A stretch of DNA of 50,318 nucleotides from Clostridia bacterium. Its GTDB lineage: Bacteria; Bacillota; Clostridia; UBA1381. Positions 16,798-26,723 of the stretch are shown here, piece by piece. The position numbers and the translations under genes are program-made. The stretch covers positions 1 through 50,318 of the forward strand of contig JAFQJD010000016.1 in the NCBI GenBank assembly GCA_017415105.1, read 5' to 3'. The stretch's first letter is position 1. The number at the start of each line of letters is the position of its first letter. The notes below the pieces were generated by a model that was given only the letters and a program-made list of their open reading frames with translations, was not told where the DNA came from and made no database searches.

Positions 16798-18159
16798 ATG
16801 GAAAAATTGTTCAAATTAAAAGAGAACAACACAAACGTAAAAACCGAGATTATTGCCGGTATTACAACATTCCTTGCAATGTCGTACATATTGGCTGTAA
16901 ATCCGGGCTATCTCGGAGGACTTCCGGGTGCATCAAGTGCCGCTGTGTTTATGGCAACAGCACTTTCAGCAGCAATCGCAACATTGTGTATGGCATTCTT
17001 TGCTAACTATCCTGTTGCTTTGGCATCAGGTATGGGACTTAACGCATTCTTCGCATTCACAGTATGCGGCTCAATGGGTTATTCATACGAGGTTGCACTT
17101 ACTGCAATACTTATTGAAGGTATCATATTTATGCTTCTTTCACTGTTTAAGTTCCGTGAGGCACTTGTAAACAAGATTCCTGCAAACCTTAAGTTCGGTA
17201 TCACTGCAGGTATCGGTCTGTTTATCACTATTATAGCACTTATCAATGCTAAAATAGTAGTAGCAGACCCGGCTACAACTGTTGCATTGGGTAACCTTGC
17301 ATCAGCTCCGGTTGTTCTTGCACTTGTAGGACTTCTTATCATCGGTGTATTCCAGCACTTCAAGGTTCCGGGCGGTATTCTTCTTGGTATCATCGTAACA
17401 TGGGTGCTTGGTATCGCGGCAGAGCTTATCGGCTGGTATGTTCCCGACCCGGCAAATGGTGTTTATTCAGTAATTCCAAGCCTTACATGGGATTCAATCA
17501 AGGCTAACTTCGCAGCACCTGCTTTGTTTAAGTTTGATTTTGCGTTCATCGGTAAGAATATTGCAGGTTTTGCTCTTGTTGTATTTACATTCCTTTACAC
17601 TGATATTTTCGATACAGTTGGTACACTTATCGGTGTTGCTGAAAAGGGAAATCTTCTTGATGAAAACGGCGAGCTTCCCAAAGCAAAGGGTGCTCTTATG
17701 GCAGACGCTGTAGGTACAGTTGTTGGTGCATGTCTTGGTACATCAACAGTTACAAGCTATGTTGAGTCAAGTGCGGGTGTAGCAGCAGGCGGCAGAACAG
17801 GTCTTACTGCAGTTGTAACAGCAGTTATGTTCCTTATAGCAATCGTATTTGCTCCTATATTCCTTGCAATCCCGGGCTTTGCAACAACACCGGCTATGCT
17901 TTATGTTGGACTTCTTATGCTTTCATCAATAAAGAAGGTTGATTTCGGTGGTGACGCCGCAGATACAATCGGTGCATTCCTTGCAATCATTATGATGCCT
18001 TTGACATATTCAATTGCAAACGGTATCATGTTCGGTATGCTTGCATGGGTTATCTTAAAGCTTGTTACAGGCAAGGCTAAGGATATCAGTGCAGTTATGT
18101 GGGTATCAGTTGTACTGTTTGCAATATACATTGGCTTAAAGGCAGCAGGACTTGCATAA
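16798..18159 (+). CDS. NCS2-family purine permease (guanine/hypoxanthine, PbuG/AzgA type)
   Basis: 453 residues with about 12 to 14 hydrophobic segments. The N-terminus has the AzgA-type pattern (EIIAGITTFLAMSYILAVNP) and the motif ALASGMGLNAFFAF; the later TDIFDTVGTLIGVA and SAGVAAGGRTGLTAV are characteristic of the hypoxanthine/guanine branch. It should import purine bases by proton symport. It is a monocistronic unit with its own promoter and terminator. Exact base preference cannot be read. Confidence 0.88.
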   Translation: MEKLFKLKENNTNVKTEIIAGITTFLAMSYILAVNPGYLGGLPGASSAAVFMATALSAAIATLCMAFFANYPVALASGMGLNAFFAFTVCGSMGYSYEVALTAILIEGIIFMLLSLFKFREALVNKIPANLKFGITAGIGLFITIIALINAKIVVADPATTVALGNLASAPVVLALVGLLIIGVFQHFKVPGGILLGIIVTWVLGIAAELIGWYVPDPANGVYSVIPSLTWDSIKANFAAPALFKFDFAFIGKNIAGFALVVFTFLYTDIFDTVGTLIGVAEKGNLLDENGELPKAKGALMADAVGTVVGACLGTSTVTSYVESSAGVAAGGRTGLTAVVTAVMFLIAIVFAPIFLAIPGFATTPAMLYVGLLMLSSIKKVDFGGDAADTIGAFLAIIMMPLTYSIANGIMFGMLAWVILKLVTGKAKDISAVMWVSVVLFAIYIGLKAAGLA

Positions 18160-18175
18160 TTCAATCTAAAACTTT

Positions 18176-18201
18176 AAGGACCTCTTTTAGGGGTCCTTTT
18201 T
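18176..18201 (+). terminator. Terminator of the purine permease gene
   Basis: AAGGACC (18176-18182) pairs with GGTCCTT (18192-18198), ending in a T5 run. Confidence 0.8.
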
Positions 18202-18239
18202 CTATTTATGAATAAAATATTAAAATTGGTATAAAATAC

Positions 18240-18268
18240 TTGACAAAATAAGATAAAAGTGGTATCTT
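18240..18268 (+). promoter_or_regulatory. Promoter of the hrcA heat-shock operon
   Basis: TTGACA (18240-18245), 17-nt spacer, TATCTT (18263-18268), just upstream of the CIRCE element. Confidence 0.8.
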
Positions 18269-18279
18269 ATATATGGTTA

Positions 18280-18306
18280 TTAGCACTCAACTCTTTTGAG
18301 TGCTAA
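18280..18306. promoter_or_regulatory. CIRCE operator (HrcA binding site)
   Basis: TTAGCACTC (18280-18288), 9-nt spacer, GAGTGCTAA (18298-18306): an exact match to the canonical CIRCE inverted repeat. HrcA bound here represses the operon until heat titrates the chaperones. It lies in the transcribed leader, so it can also form an mRNA hairpin. Confidence 0.97.
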
Positions 18307-18356
18307 TAAAGGGGAGAAAAGGTCTTACGCCGTTTATGAAAAGGAGGCGGTGGAGA

Positions 18357-19394
18357 ATGGAGTTAAACGACAGAAAAAAACTGATATTGCAGGCGATTAT
18401 TGATGAATATATTGTATCTGCAGAGCCGGTCGGCTCACGTGCGATTTCAAAAAAGAATGAGCTTGGTCTTTCAAGTGCCACCATCCGTAATGAAATGGCA
18501 GACCTTGAAGAAATGGGCTATCTTATTCAGCCACACACATCTGCCGGAAGAATTCCGTCTGATGTCGGTTATCGCTTTTATGTAAATTCTTTAATGCACC
18601 GTTACAAAATCGGAGTTGAGGCGATTGAGGAGCTTCAGCGTGAGCTTGCAGGCAGGATAACACGTCTTGATAGAGCAATATTGCGTGCAGGATACCTCGC
18701 AGCGGCTATGACCGATTATACTACGGTTATAACAACACCTGTCGGGGAAAAGACAGAAATCAAAAAGATAGACCTTGTGCCTGTTGCAGAAGACTCTGTG
18801 ATGCTCATTATTGTAACACGTACTGTAAAGAGCAGAGTTATAAAAACAACGCTTACTGGTGATGAATGTATATCGGTTGCACAGGTTTTAAATGCGGTTC
18901 TAACAAACAAGACGGCAGATGAAATAAGCTATGATGTGATACAGGAGATAGAAAACATCTGTTGCGGTAAACTTGGAATTGAGCCAAAGGTGATAATAAA
19001 CGTACTAAATTTTGTATATGAAAGTATATCTGAGCTTGACGATGGCGAGATATACGTGGAGAATGCAAAGTCAATTTTGAAATATCCCGAATACAGGGAC
19101 GTTGACAAGGCACGTGAAATATTCAGCTTTTTAGAGGATAAGAACAATCTTAAAAAGCTCATTGCACAAACCGATAACGACGGTGTGCGTGCTACAATCG
19201 GAACAGAAAACGAGCCTGAAATCTTAAAGGATTGTTCGCTTGTAACAGTTAATTATTCACTTGACGGTAAGGCGGTAGGTAAGCTTGGCGTTATAGGCCC
19301 GAAGCGAATGAACTATTCGCAGGTGTTTGCAAGTCTTGACCTTATTTCAAATGAAATTGATAAACTCATCGGATATATTTCCAATGACGAATAA
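18357..19394 (+). CDS. hrcA: Heat-inducible transcription repressor HrcA
   Basis: 345 residues from MELNDRKKLILQ, with AAGGAGG well placed at 18341-18347; an in-frame extension to 18300 would overlap CIRCE. The N-terminal winged helix (VGSRAISKKNELGLSSATIR, then NEMADLEEMGYL and HTSAGRIPSDVGYRFYV) is diagnostic. It binds the CIRCE site just upstream and represses hrcA-grpE-dnaK. First gene of the operon; grpE follows after 23 nt. Confidence 0.97.
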   Translation: MELNDRKKLILQAIIDEYIVSAEPVGSRAISKKNELGLSSATIRNEMADLEEMGYLIQPHTSAGRIPSDVGYRFYVNSLMHRYKIGVEAIEELQRELAGRITRLDRAILRAGYLAAAMTDYTTVITTPVGEKTEIKKIDLVPVAEDSVMLIIVTRTVKSRVIKTTLTGDECISVAQVLNAVLTNKTADEISYDVIQEIENICCGKLGIEPKVIINVLNFVYESISELDDGEIYVENAKSILKYPEYRDVDKAREIFSFLEDKNNLKKLIAQTDNDGVRATIGTENEPEILKDCSLVTVNYSLDGKAVGKLGVIGPKRMNYSQVFASLDLISNEIDKLIGYISNDE

Positions 19395-19417
19395 CTATAC
19401 TGAAAGGAGGAGGAATA

Positions 19418-19942
19418 ATGTCCGAGAAAAAAGAAGAACTCAATGAGGTTACAGAGCCTGAAATTGAGGAGAATGAGGAGGTTGTTGAGCCTACTGCTGA
19501 AGAAAAACTTCAGAAGGAGCTTGATGAGCTTAATGACAAGTACTTAAGGCTTATGTCGGAGTATGCAAACTACCAGAACAGAACAACAAAGGAAAAAGCC
19601 GCACGTTATGCTGATGCAATAGTAGATGCAGTTGCAGAGCTTTTGCCGGTTGGAGATAATCTGGAAAGAGCGTTGAAAACCGAGGTAACGTCTGAGGATG
19701 CACTAAAATTCAAAGAGGGTATTGAAATGGTGATGAAGCAGTTTAACGACTGCCTCGAAAAGCTTAACGTGAAGCCGATACAGGCTGTGGGTGAGCAATT
19801 TGACCCGAACTTCCATAATGCAGTAATGCATATAGAGGATGAGTCGGTTGACGATAATACCGTCGTTGAGGAGTTTATGAAGGGTTATATCTACAAAGAC
19901 GAAAGAGTAGTAAGGCATAGCATGGTAAAAGTTGCTAATTAA
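19418..19942 (+). CDS. grpE: Nucleotide exchange factor GrpE
   Basis: 174 residues. An acidic, disordered N-terminus (about 1-35) is followed by the long dimerising helix (KLQKELDELNDKYLRLMSEY) and the beta domain with NLERAL, VGEQFDPNFHNAVM and the C-terminal GYIYKDERVVRHSMVKV. It releases ADP from DnaK. GAAAGGAGG precedes the start. A 169-nt gap with two stem-loops separates it from dnaK. Confidence 0.97.
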   Translation: MSEKKEELNEVTEPEIEENEEVVEPTAEEKLQKELDELNDKYLRLMSEYANYQNRTTKEKAARYADAIVDAVAELLPVGDNLERALKTEVTSEDALKFKEGIEMVMKQFNDCLEKLNVKPIQAVGEQFDPNFHNAVMHIEDESVDDNTVVEEFMKGYIYKDERVVRHSMVKVAN

Positions 19943-19950
19943 AATTACAG

Positions 19951-20025
19951 ACTCGAACAAAAACATCTGCTCAAAACGCTAACACTAAAGAAAATGCGTT
20001 TTTTCGCAGACATTTTTGCCCGAGT
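19951..20025 (+). repeat. Structured intergenic element, copy 2 (grpE-dnaK)
   Basis: ACTCG (19951-19955) pairs with CGAGT (20021-20025), CAAAAA (19958-19963) with 20013-20018, TCTGC (19966-19970) with GCAGA (20006-20010), and AAACGC (19974-19979) with GCGTTT (19996-20001). The terminal loop is 16 nt (19980-19995). Helix order, internal-loop position and loop length match the copy at 12520-12597, while the paired bases differ in a compensatory way. Confidence 0.75.
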
Positions 20026-20039
20026 ATCTATTACAAAAC

Positions 20040-20073
20040 GCTCGTGCTAAGAGGGATGCACCCTTAAACGAGC
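20040..20073 (+). other. Second hairpin upstream of dnaK
   Basis: GCTCGT (20040-20045) pairs with ACGAGC (20068-20073), with an inner AGGG/CCCT stem. No T-run follows. It lies 14 nt after the larger element and about 40 nt before the dnaK start, and no promoter is visible between them. Confidence 0.5.
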
Positions 20074-20090
20074 ACAAAGTAGAAATATAA

Positions 20091-21950
<1,860 letters not shown>

Positions 21951-21965
21951 TTTTAAAGATAATAA

Positions 21966-21992
21966 GGGCGGGATGACAATTTTGTTCCGCCC
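21966..21992 (+). terminator. Hairpin after dnaK, probable terminator
   Basis: GGGCGGGA (21966-21973) pairs with TTCCGCCC (21985-21992) over an 11-nt loop. The tract after it is T-rich but interrupted. dnaJ has its own promoter just downstream, consistent with termination or partial read-through here. Confidence 0.55.
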
Positions 21993-22021
21993 GTTGTTGC
22001 TATTTTTAAACAACATTACTA

Positions 22022-22050
22022 TTTACAAAAAGAGCGACATACTGTATAAT
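22022..22050 (+). promoter_or_regulatory. Promoter of the dnaJ-hisD-like-sigma unit
   Basis: TTTACA (22022-22027), 17-nt spacer, TATAAT (22045-22050), 24 nt before the dnaJ start. No CIRCE copy is present, so this promoter is not under HrcA control. Confidence 0.7.
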
Positions 22051-22074
22051 GGATACTATGGAAGGTGATGAATT

Positions 22075-23205
22075 TTGGCGGAAAAACGAGACTACTATGA
22101 TGTCCTGGGCGTCAATAAAGGTGCTACAGGTGACGAAATCAAAAAAGCATTCCGTAAAATGAGTAAAAAATACCACCCTGACCTGCATCCTGACGACAAG
22201 GTAGCAGAGGAAAAGTTCAAAGAAGTAAACGAAGCTTACCAGGTGCTTTCAGATGATGAGAAAAGACAGCGATATGACCAGTTCGGCCACGCAGGCGTTG
22301 ACGGCAATGCCGGCTTTGGCGGTGGCGGCTTCGGTGGCTTCGATATGGGTGATTTAGGCGATATATTTGGTGATATGTTCGGAGGTTTCGGCGGTTTTGG
22401 CGGCGGACGTTCAAGACGTAACGGACCAAGACGTGGCAGTGACCTTACGGAGTATATCACACTTACATTTATGGAGGCGGCATTCGGCTGCAAGAAAAAA
22501 ATAAACATAACAAAAACAGAAAAATGTGACGAATGCGGCGGAAGTGGTGCTAAAAAGGGTACACAGCCCGTTACCTGTTCACACTGTAACGGTACGGGAC
22601 AGATTCAGCAGAGGCGTCAGACAATGTTCGGCTTCTCAAATGTTATTACAGAGTGTCCGACATGTCACGGTAAGGGTAAGATTATTCAGGAACCATGTTC
22701 AGCGTGCCGTGGCTCGGGAAGTGTAAGAAAGAACAAGACCATAGAGGTTGATATCCCGGCAGGTATTGATACTGACCAGGTAATGCGGATAGGCGGTGCA
22801 GGCAATGCCGGAACAAACGGCGGACCGAGCGGTGATTTGCAGCTTGTAATACGTGTTAAGGCTGATGAGATATTCAAGCGTGACGGATTTAATGTCAATG
22901 TCACATTCCCGGTATCGTTCCCGCAGGCAGCACTTGGTGCAACTCTCAAGGTACCGACAATTCACGGTATGGTAGAGTACGACATACCCGAGGGAACACA
23001 GACCAATACAAGGTTCAAGCTCAGAGGTAAGGGAATCCCTGTACTTAACGGACGAGGTAACGGTGATCAGTATGTTACAGTGGTTGTCGAAGTGCCGAAA
23101 AACCTCAGCGAGCGTCAGAAGGAAATTCTGCGTGAGCTTGATACTGATACAAACTATGACAGAAAACAAAGCTTTATGGATAAAGTGAAAAATATATTCA
23201 AATAA
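22075..23205 (+). CDS. dnaJ: Chaperone protein DnaJ (Hsp40)
   Basis: 376 residues starting at TTG 22075 after GAAGGTG. The J domain carries the HPD motif ([11 protein letters not shown]), followed by a Gly/Phe-rich stretch (about 80-125), four CxxCxGxG zinc repeats ([32 protein letters not shown]) and the substrate-binding C-terminus. It delivers clients to DnaK. It heads a directon of closely spaced genes that continues to the sigma factor at 28149, starting with a HisD-like gene 18 nt downstream. Confidence 0.97.
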   Translation: MAEKRDYYDVLGVNKGATGDEIKKAFRKMSKKYHPDLHPDDKVAEEKFKEVNEAYQVLSDDEKRQRYDQFGHAGVDGNAGFGGGGFGGFDMGDLGDIFGDMFGGFGGFGGGRSRRNGPRRGSDLTEYITLTFMEAAFGCKKKINITKTEKCDECGGSGAKKGTQPVTCSHCNGTGQIQQRRQTMFGFSNVITECPTCHGKGKIIQEPCSACRGSGSVRKNKTIEVDIPAGIDTDQVMRIGGAGNAGTNGGPSGDLQLVIRVKADEIFKRDGFNVNVTFPVSFPQAALGATLKVPTIHGMVEYDIPEGTQTNTRFKLRGKGIPVLNGRGNGDQYVTVVVEVPKNLSERQKEILRELDTDTNYDRKQSFMDKVKNIFK

Positions 23206-23223
23206 CGAAAGGAACAGAAAACT

Positions 23224-24522
23224 ATGACACCGAATATTTACGAGCTTTCAAAAATGACAAAGGAAGAGTACGATTTAATAATGAAACGTGCTGAGCAGGA
23301 TATAACCGAGCAGATGAAAATCGCAAAGGAAGTATCAGATGATATTCGTGACCGTGGTGATGAGGCAGTTCTTGAATATACTGCAAAGTTTGACAAGGTA
23401 CAGCTTACAGCCGATACAATGAAGGTCACAGAGGAAGAAATTGAGGCAGGCTATGCACGTCTTGATGCAGAAACACGTGAAGCAATAGAATATGCTTATA
23501 AGAACATATATGACTTCCACGAAAAACAGCTTCCGGAAGAAATGTGGTTCACAATGGTCGATAACGGTCTTATGGTAGGCGAGAAGACAACACCTATCGT
23601 TGACGTATGTCTTTATGTACCGCACGGAAAGGGTTCGTTCCCGTCAGTGCTTTGCATGCTCGGTATTCCGGCGGTGGTTGCAAAGGTTCCGAGAATTGTC
23701 GTTGTGACGCCTCCTAATGAAAAGGGCGAGGTTGATGATGCAATCCTTTGTGCGGCAAAGATTATCGGTATAAAGGAAATATATAAGGTTGGTGGTATTC
23801 AGGCGGTTGCGGCTGTTGCATACGGAACAGAAACAATCCCGAAATGCCACAAGATTATAGGACCGGGTAACAGCTATGCCACAGCGGCAAAGCGAGTGCT
23901 TGCAAACCACATTGATGCAGGTCTTCCTGCAGGTCCGTCAGAGATTATCGTTCTTGCGGATGAAAAAGCAGACCCCGAAAAGGTTGCACGTGACTGGATG
24001 ATTGAAGCAGAGCACGGCCCCGACAGTGCGGCACTTCTTGTTACACATTCAAAGGCACTTGTTGACAAGGTTATTCCGATAATGAATGAACAGCTCAAAA
24101 AGCTTTCAGACCGTCGCCGTGACTGGATCGAAACAAACTTCACACGCTATGGCGGTGTAATCCTTACAAACTCACTTGAGGAATCAATCGACTTTGTAAA
24201 TGACTACGCCCCCGAGCATATGGAGGTAATGACAGAGAAACCGTTTGATGTTCTTCCGCTTATAAAGAACGCAGGCGAGATTTTGCTTGGTGAGTACACA
24301 CCGGTTACACTTTGTAACTTTGTCCTTGGCCCGAACGCAATCCTGCCCACAGGCGGATTTGCAAAGACATACTCATCAGTGTCAGTTATGGACTTTTTGA
24401 AGCGTTCATCAGTTGGATATGCTTCAAAGGAAGGATTTGAGAATGTAAGAGGCCATGCATACCGTTTTGCTACGGTTGAGGGCTTTGAAACACACGCATT
24501 GGCTGTAAAGGAGCGTGATTAA
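23224..24522 (+). CDS. HisD-family (histidinol dehydrogenase-like) dehydrogenase
   Basis: 432 residues, full family length. The NAD region (VGGIQAVAAVAYGT, IIGPGNSYATAAKR) and the core PAGPSEIIVLAD and EAEHGPDSA are clear, and the catalytic Glu-His pair is E331-H332 (YAPEHMEV). By my alignment with E. coli HisD, the zinc ligand Gln259 is E261, Asp360 is N365 and substrate-contacting His367 is A372, while H264 and H424 are kept. HisD oxidises histidinol to histidine; these changes suggest a paralogue with another alcohol substrate. No other canonical his genes are adjacent. It is followed after 3 nt by a divergent HisB-like gene. Confidence 0.75.
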   Translation: MTPNIYELSKMTKEEYDLIMKRAEQDITEQMKIAKEVSDDIRDRGDEAVLEYTAKFDKVQLTADTMKVTEEEIEAGYARLDAETREAIEYAYKNIYDFHEKQLPEEMWFTMVDNGLMVGEKTTPIVDVCLYVPHGKGSFPSVLCMLGIPAVVAKVPRIVVVTPPNEKGEVDDAILCAAKIIGIKEIYKVGGIQAVAAVAYGTETIPKCHKIIGPGNSYATAAKRVLANHIDAGLPAGPSEIIVLADEKADPEKVARDWMIEAEHGPDSAALLVTHSKALVDKVIPIMNEQLKKLSDRRRDWIETNFTRYGGVILTNSLEESIDFVNDYAPEHMEVMTEKPFDVLPLIKNAGEILLGEYTPVTLCNFVLGPNAILPTGGFAKTYSSVSVMDFLKRSSVGYASKEGFENVRGHAYRFATVEGFETHALAVKERD

Positions 24523-24525
24523 ATA

Positions 24526-25146
24526 ATGCGTACAATAAAAGCAGTAAGAAAAACTACAGAATCTGTAATGGGTATTATCCTTGATTTTTCACCGTTAGCA
24601 CCTAACTATCGGGAGAAAATATGTACTCCCATTCCGTTTTTAAACCATATGATAGAGCACATTGCATACCGTGCAGGGTTCAATATCAAAACTACAACAG
24701 AGCTTACAGATTTCACTCTTACCCACCTTATTACAGAGGATTTGGGCATGGCTTTAGGTAAGGCTGTTAAGGAGTACATAGACACAACTGACGGTGCTAT
24801 GGGCTTCGGCGATGCTGTAGGTATGATTGACGAGGCAAGAGCTTCGGCTGCTATAAGCTTTGAATCAAGAGCATATATTGATATTGACTATCACGGAAAT
24901 ACTATCCCTGCAGAAACAGAGGGAATGTTGAGTGAGGACCTTGAAACCTTCCTTGAGGGTTTTGTTCAGGGAGCTATGTGTACACTTCACATTGACCTTT
25001 ACAAGGGCCACAACGGTCACCATATCTGGGAGGCTATCTGCCGTGCATTGGGTTCTGCACTTAACCGTGCGACTGCAGTGTCTGAGGAACGCAAGGGCAA
25101 GACATCGGGTGTAGCAGGAAAAATAGAATGGACAATTGAAGGATGA
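24526..25146 (+). CDS. HisB-like (imidazoleglycerol-phosphate dehydratase family) protein, divergent
   Basis: 206 residues. The fold signature is present: FLNHMIEHI (H41), the first metal motif THLITED, TLHIDLYKG (H155) and NGHHIWEAICRAL (H165, H166, E169). The family normally has a His-His pair in the first motif (HHxxE); here it is H67-L68, and the second motif ends CR instead of FK. A dehydratase on a phosphorylated polyol remains plausible, but authentic histidine synthesis is doubtful. Its stop overlaps the HAD gene start (25143-25146). Confidence 0.65.
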   Translation: MRTIKAVRKTTESVMGIILDFSPLAPNYREKICTPIPFLNHMIEHIAYRAGFNIKTTTELTDFTLTHLITEDLGMALGKAVKEYIDTTDGAMGFGDAVGMIDEARASAAISFESRAYIDIDYHGNTIPAETEGMLSEDLETFLEGFVQGAMCTLHIDLYKGHNGHHIWEAICRALGSALNRATAVSEERKGKTSGVAGKIEWTIEG

Positions 25147-26162
25147 TAGAGTTTCTTGATAAATATGACACACTGATATTTGATATGGACGGTGTCATAA
25201 CAAGTGAGAGTGCGTACTGGGATGCGGCAGCACTTACAGTGCGTGAATTTCTTACGGACAAGCAGTTTTTCGGCAATCGCGATATAGATGTTAAATCTAT
25301 GACAGAAACCGTTAAAACTATCCGAAAAGAGATTTTTCTCGACGACAGGCTTATAGCATTTTTCAAAGGTATGGGAGTGAACTCGAACTGGGATTTAGGA
25401 TACATCACAGTTCTTGTTTCGCTTGTTATCGGAACGTCTGATGCAGAAAAGATATATGAATATGCACAGACAATAGAGGGAACAGCACTTGAAGCATACG
25501 ATACTCTTGCAGAGCTTGCATCGCAAAAAACAGGTGCAGATTTTGAAGACTATCGTCGCAACGGTAAGCTGTGGCGTGATATGTGCGATGCTTTTCAGTC
25601 GTGGTATCTTGGCGATGTGCTTTTTGAGGAAACTTATGGCAGAGCACCGCATAAAGCCGGAAAAACAGGGCTTTATAAAAATGAAAAGCCTGTTATAGCA
25701 CTTGATAAACTAAAAAGCCTGCTTTTGGAGCTTTCAAAAACAAAGCGTCTATGCATAGCAACCGGCAGACTTTATAATGAAATTGTCCCGTTGCTTGAAA
25801 TGTGGGGAGTGGCAGATTTCTTTGATAAAAACGGCATCTGTAACTATAATCACGTAATCGAGGCAGACCGTGAACTTGGTAAGCAGTTTACAAAACCGCA
25901 TCCGTATATGTTCTTAAAAGCATTGTACGGACTTGATTATCCGAATAAAAAGCTTGACTGCGGTGATTATGATAAATCAAAAATCAAAACAGCTCTTGTA
26001 GTAGGCGATGCAGGTGCAGATTTATTTGCTGCACGTGCAATGGGTGCAGATTTCTGTGCAGTGCTTACGGGTGTTGCAGGAGAGAGTGGCAGAGCATATT
26101 TTGAGGAGCAGAAAGCAGAGTATATACTCCATAACGTAGGAGATATGAGTAATGGAAATTAA
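25143..26162 (+). CDS. HAD-superfamily phosphatase-like hydrolase
   Basis: 339 residues. Motif I is FDMDGVITSES (nucleophile Asp), motif II ATGRLYNEI, motif III lysine probably in FTKPHPYMF, and motif IV VVGDAGADLFAARAMG. The large insertion between motifs I and II makes it longer than common phosphoglycolate-phosphatase types. It probably dephosphorylates a small metabolite, perhaps the product of the two upstream enzymes. Start and stop both overlap the neighbours, the mark of a translationally coupled cassette. Confidence 0.75.
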   Translation: MIEFLDKYDTLIFDMDGVITSESAYWDAAALTVREFLTDKQFFGNRDIDVKSMTETVKTIRKEIFLDDRLIAFFKGMGVNSNWDLGYITVLVSLVIGTSDAEKIYEYAQTIEGTALEAYDTLAELASQKTGADFEDYRRNGKLWRDMCDAFQSWYLGDVLFEETYGRAPHKAGKTGLYKNEKPVIALDKLKSLLLELSKTKRLCIATGRLYNEIVPLLEMWGVADFFDKNGICNYNHVIEADRELGKQFTKPHPYMFLKALYGLDYPNKKLDCGDYDKSKIKTALVVGDAGADLFAARAMGADFCAVLTGVAGESGRAYFEEQKAEYILHNVGDMSNGN

Positions 26163-26700
26163 AATAAATGCACCAATATCAAAAGATGTTGCAGGCTCAT
26201 TAAAGGCCGGTGACAGTGTGCTTATCTCAGGTGTTATATATACAGCACGTGATGCAGCACACGAACGGATGACCCGTCTTTATAAGGACGGTATTGATTA
26301 TCCGATTGATATTAAAAATCAGATAATTTACTATGCAGGTCCGTGTCCGGCAAAGCCGGGAGAGGTTATAGGTTCGTGCGGACCGACAACTGCCGGCAGA
26401 ATGGACGCCTATACCCCGGAGCTTCTGGATAACGGACTCGGTGCTATGATAGGCAAGGGCGTGCGGTCAAAGGAAGTAATTGATGCAATAAAACGCAATA
26501 AATGCGTGTATTTTGGTGCTATCGGCGGTGCAGGTGCACTCATTGCAGAATGTATCAAAAGAGCTGAGGTTGTAGCATATGATGATTTGGGGACAGAGGC
26601 GATACGCCGTCTTGAAGTAGAGGATTTTCCGGCTGTCGTTCTTGTAGATTGCGACGGAAATGACCTTTACGAAATTGGTCAGGCACAATACAGGGGATAA
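26152..26700 (+). CDS. Class I fumarase / L-tartrate dehydratase beta-subunit-like protein
   Basis: 182 residues. It has the C-terminal hydro-lyase domain: VLISGVIYTARDAAHERM, IIYYAGPCPAKPG, the signature CGPTTAGRMDAYTPELL and IGKG. In two-subunit Fe-S fumarases and tartrate dehydratases this beta chain works with an alpha chain that holds the 4Fe-4S cluster. No alpha gene is adjacent, so it either pairs with a distant alpha or has been recruited by the upstream cassette. The start lies inside the HAD gene with GGAG upstream. Confidence 0.8.
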   Translation: MEIKINAPISKDVAGSLKAGDSVLISGVIYTARDAAHERMTRLYKDGIDYPIDIKNQIIYYAGPCPAKPGEVIGSCGPTTAGRMDAYTPELLDNGLGAMIGKGVRSKEVIDAIKRNKCVYFGAIGGAGALIAECIKRAEVVAYDDLGTEAIRRLEVEDFPAVVLVDCDGNDLYEIGQAQYRG

Positions 26701-26723
26701 AAAATACCCGGAGGTGGAACAAA

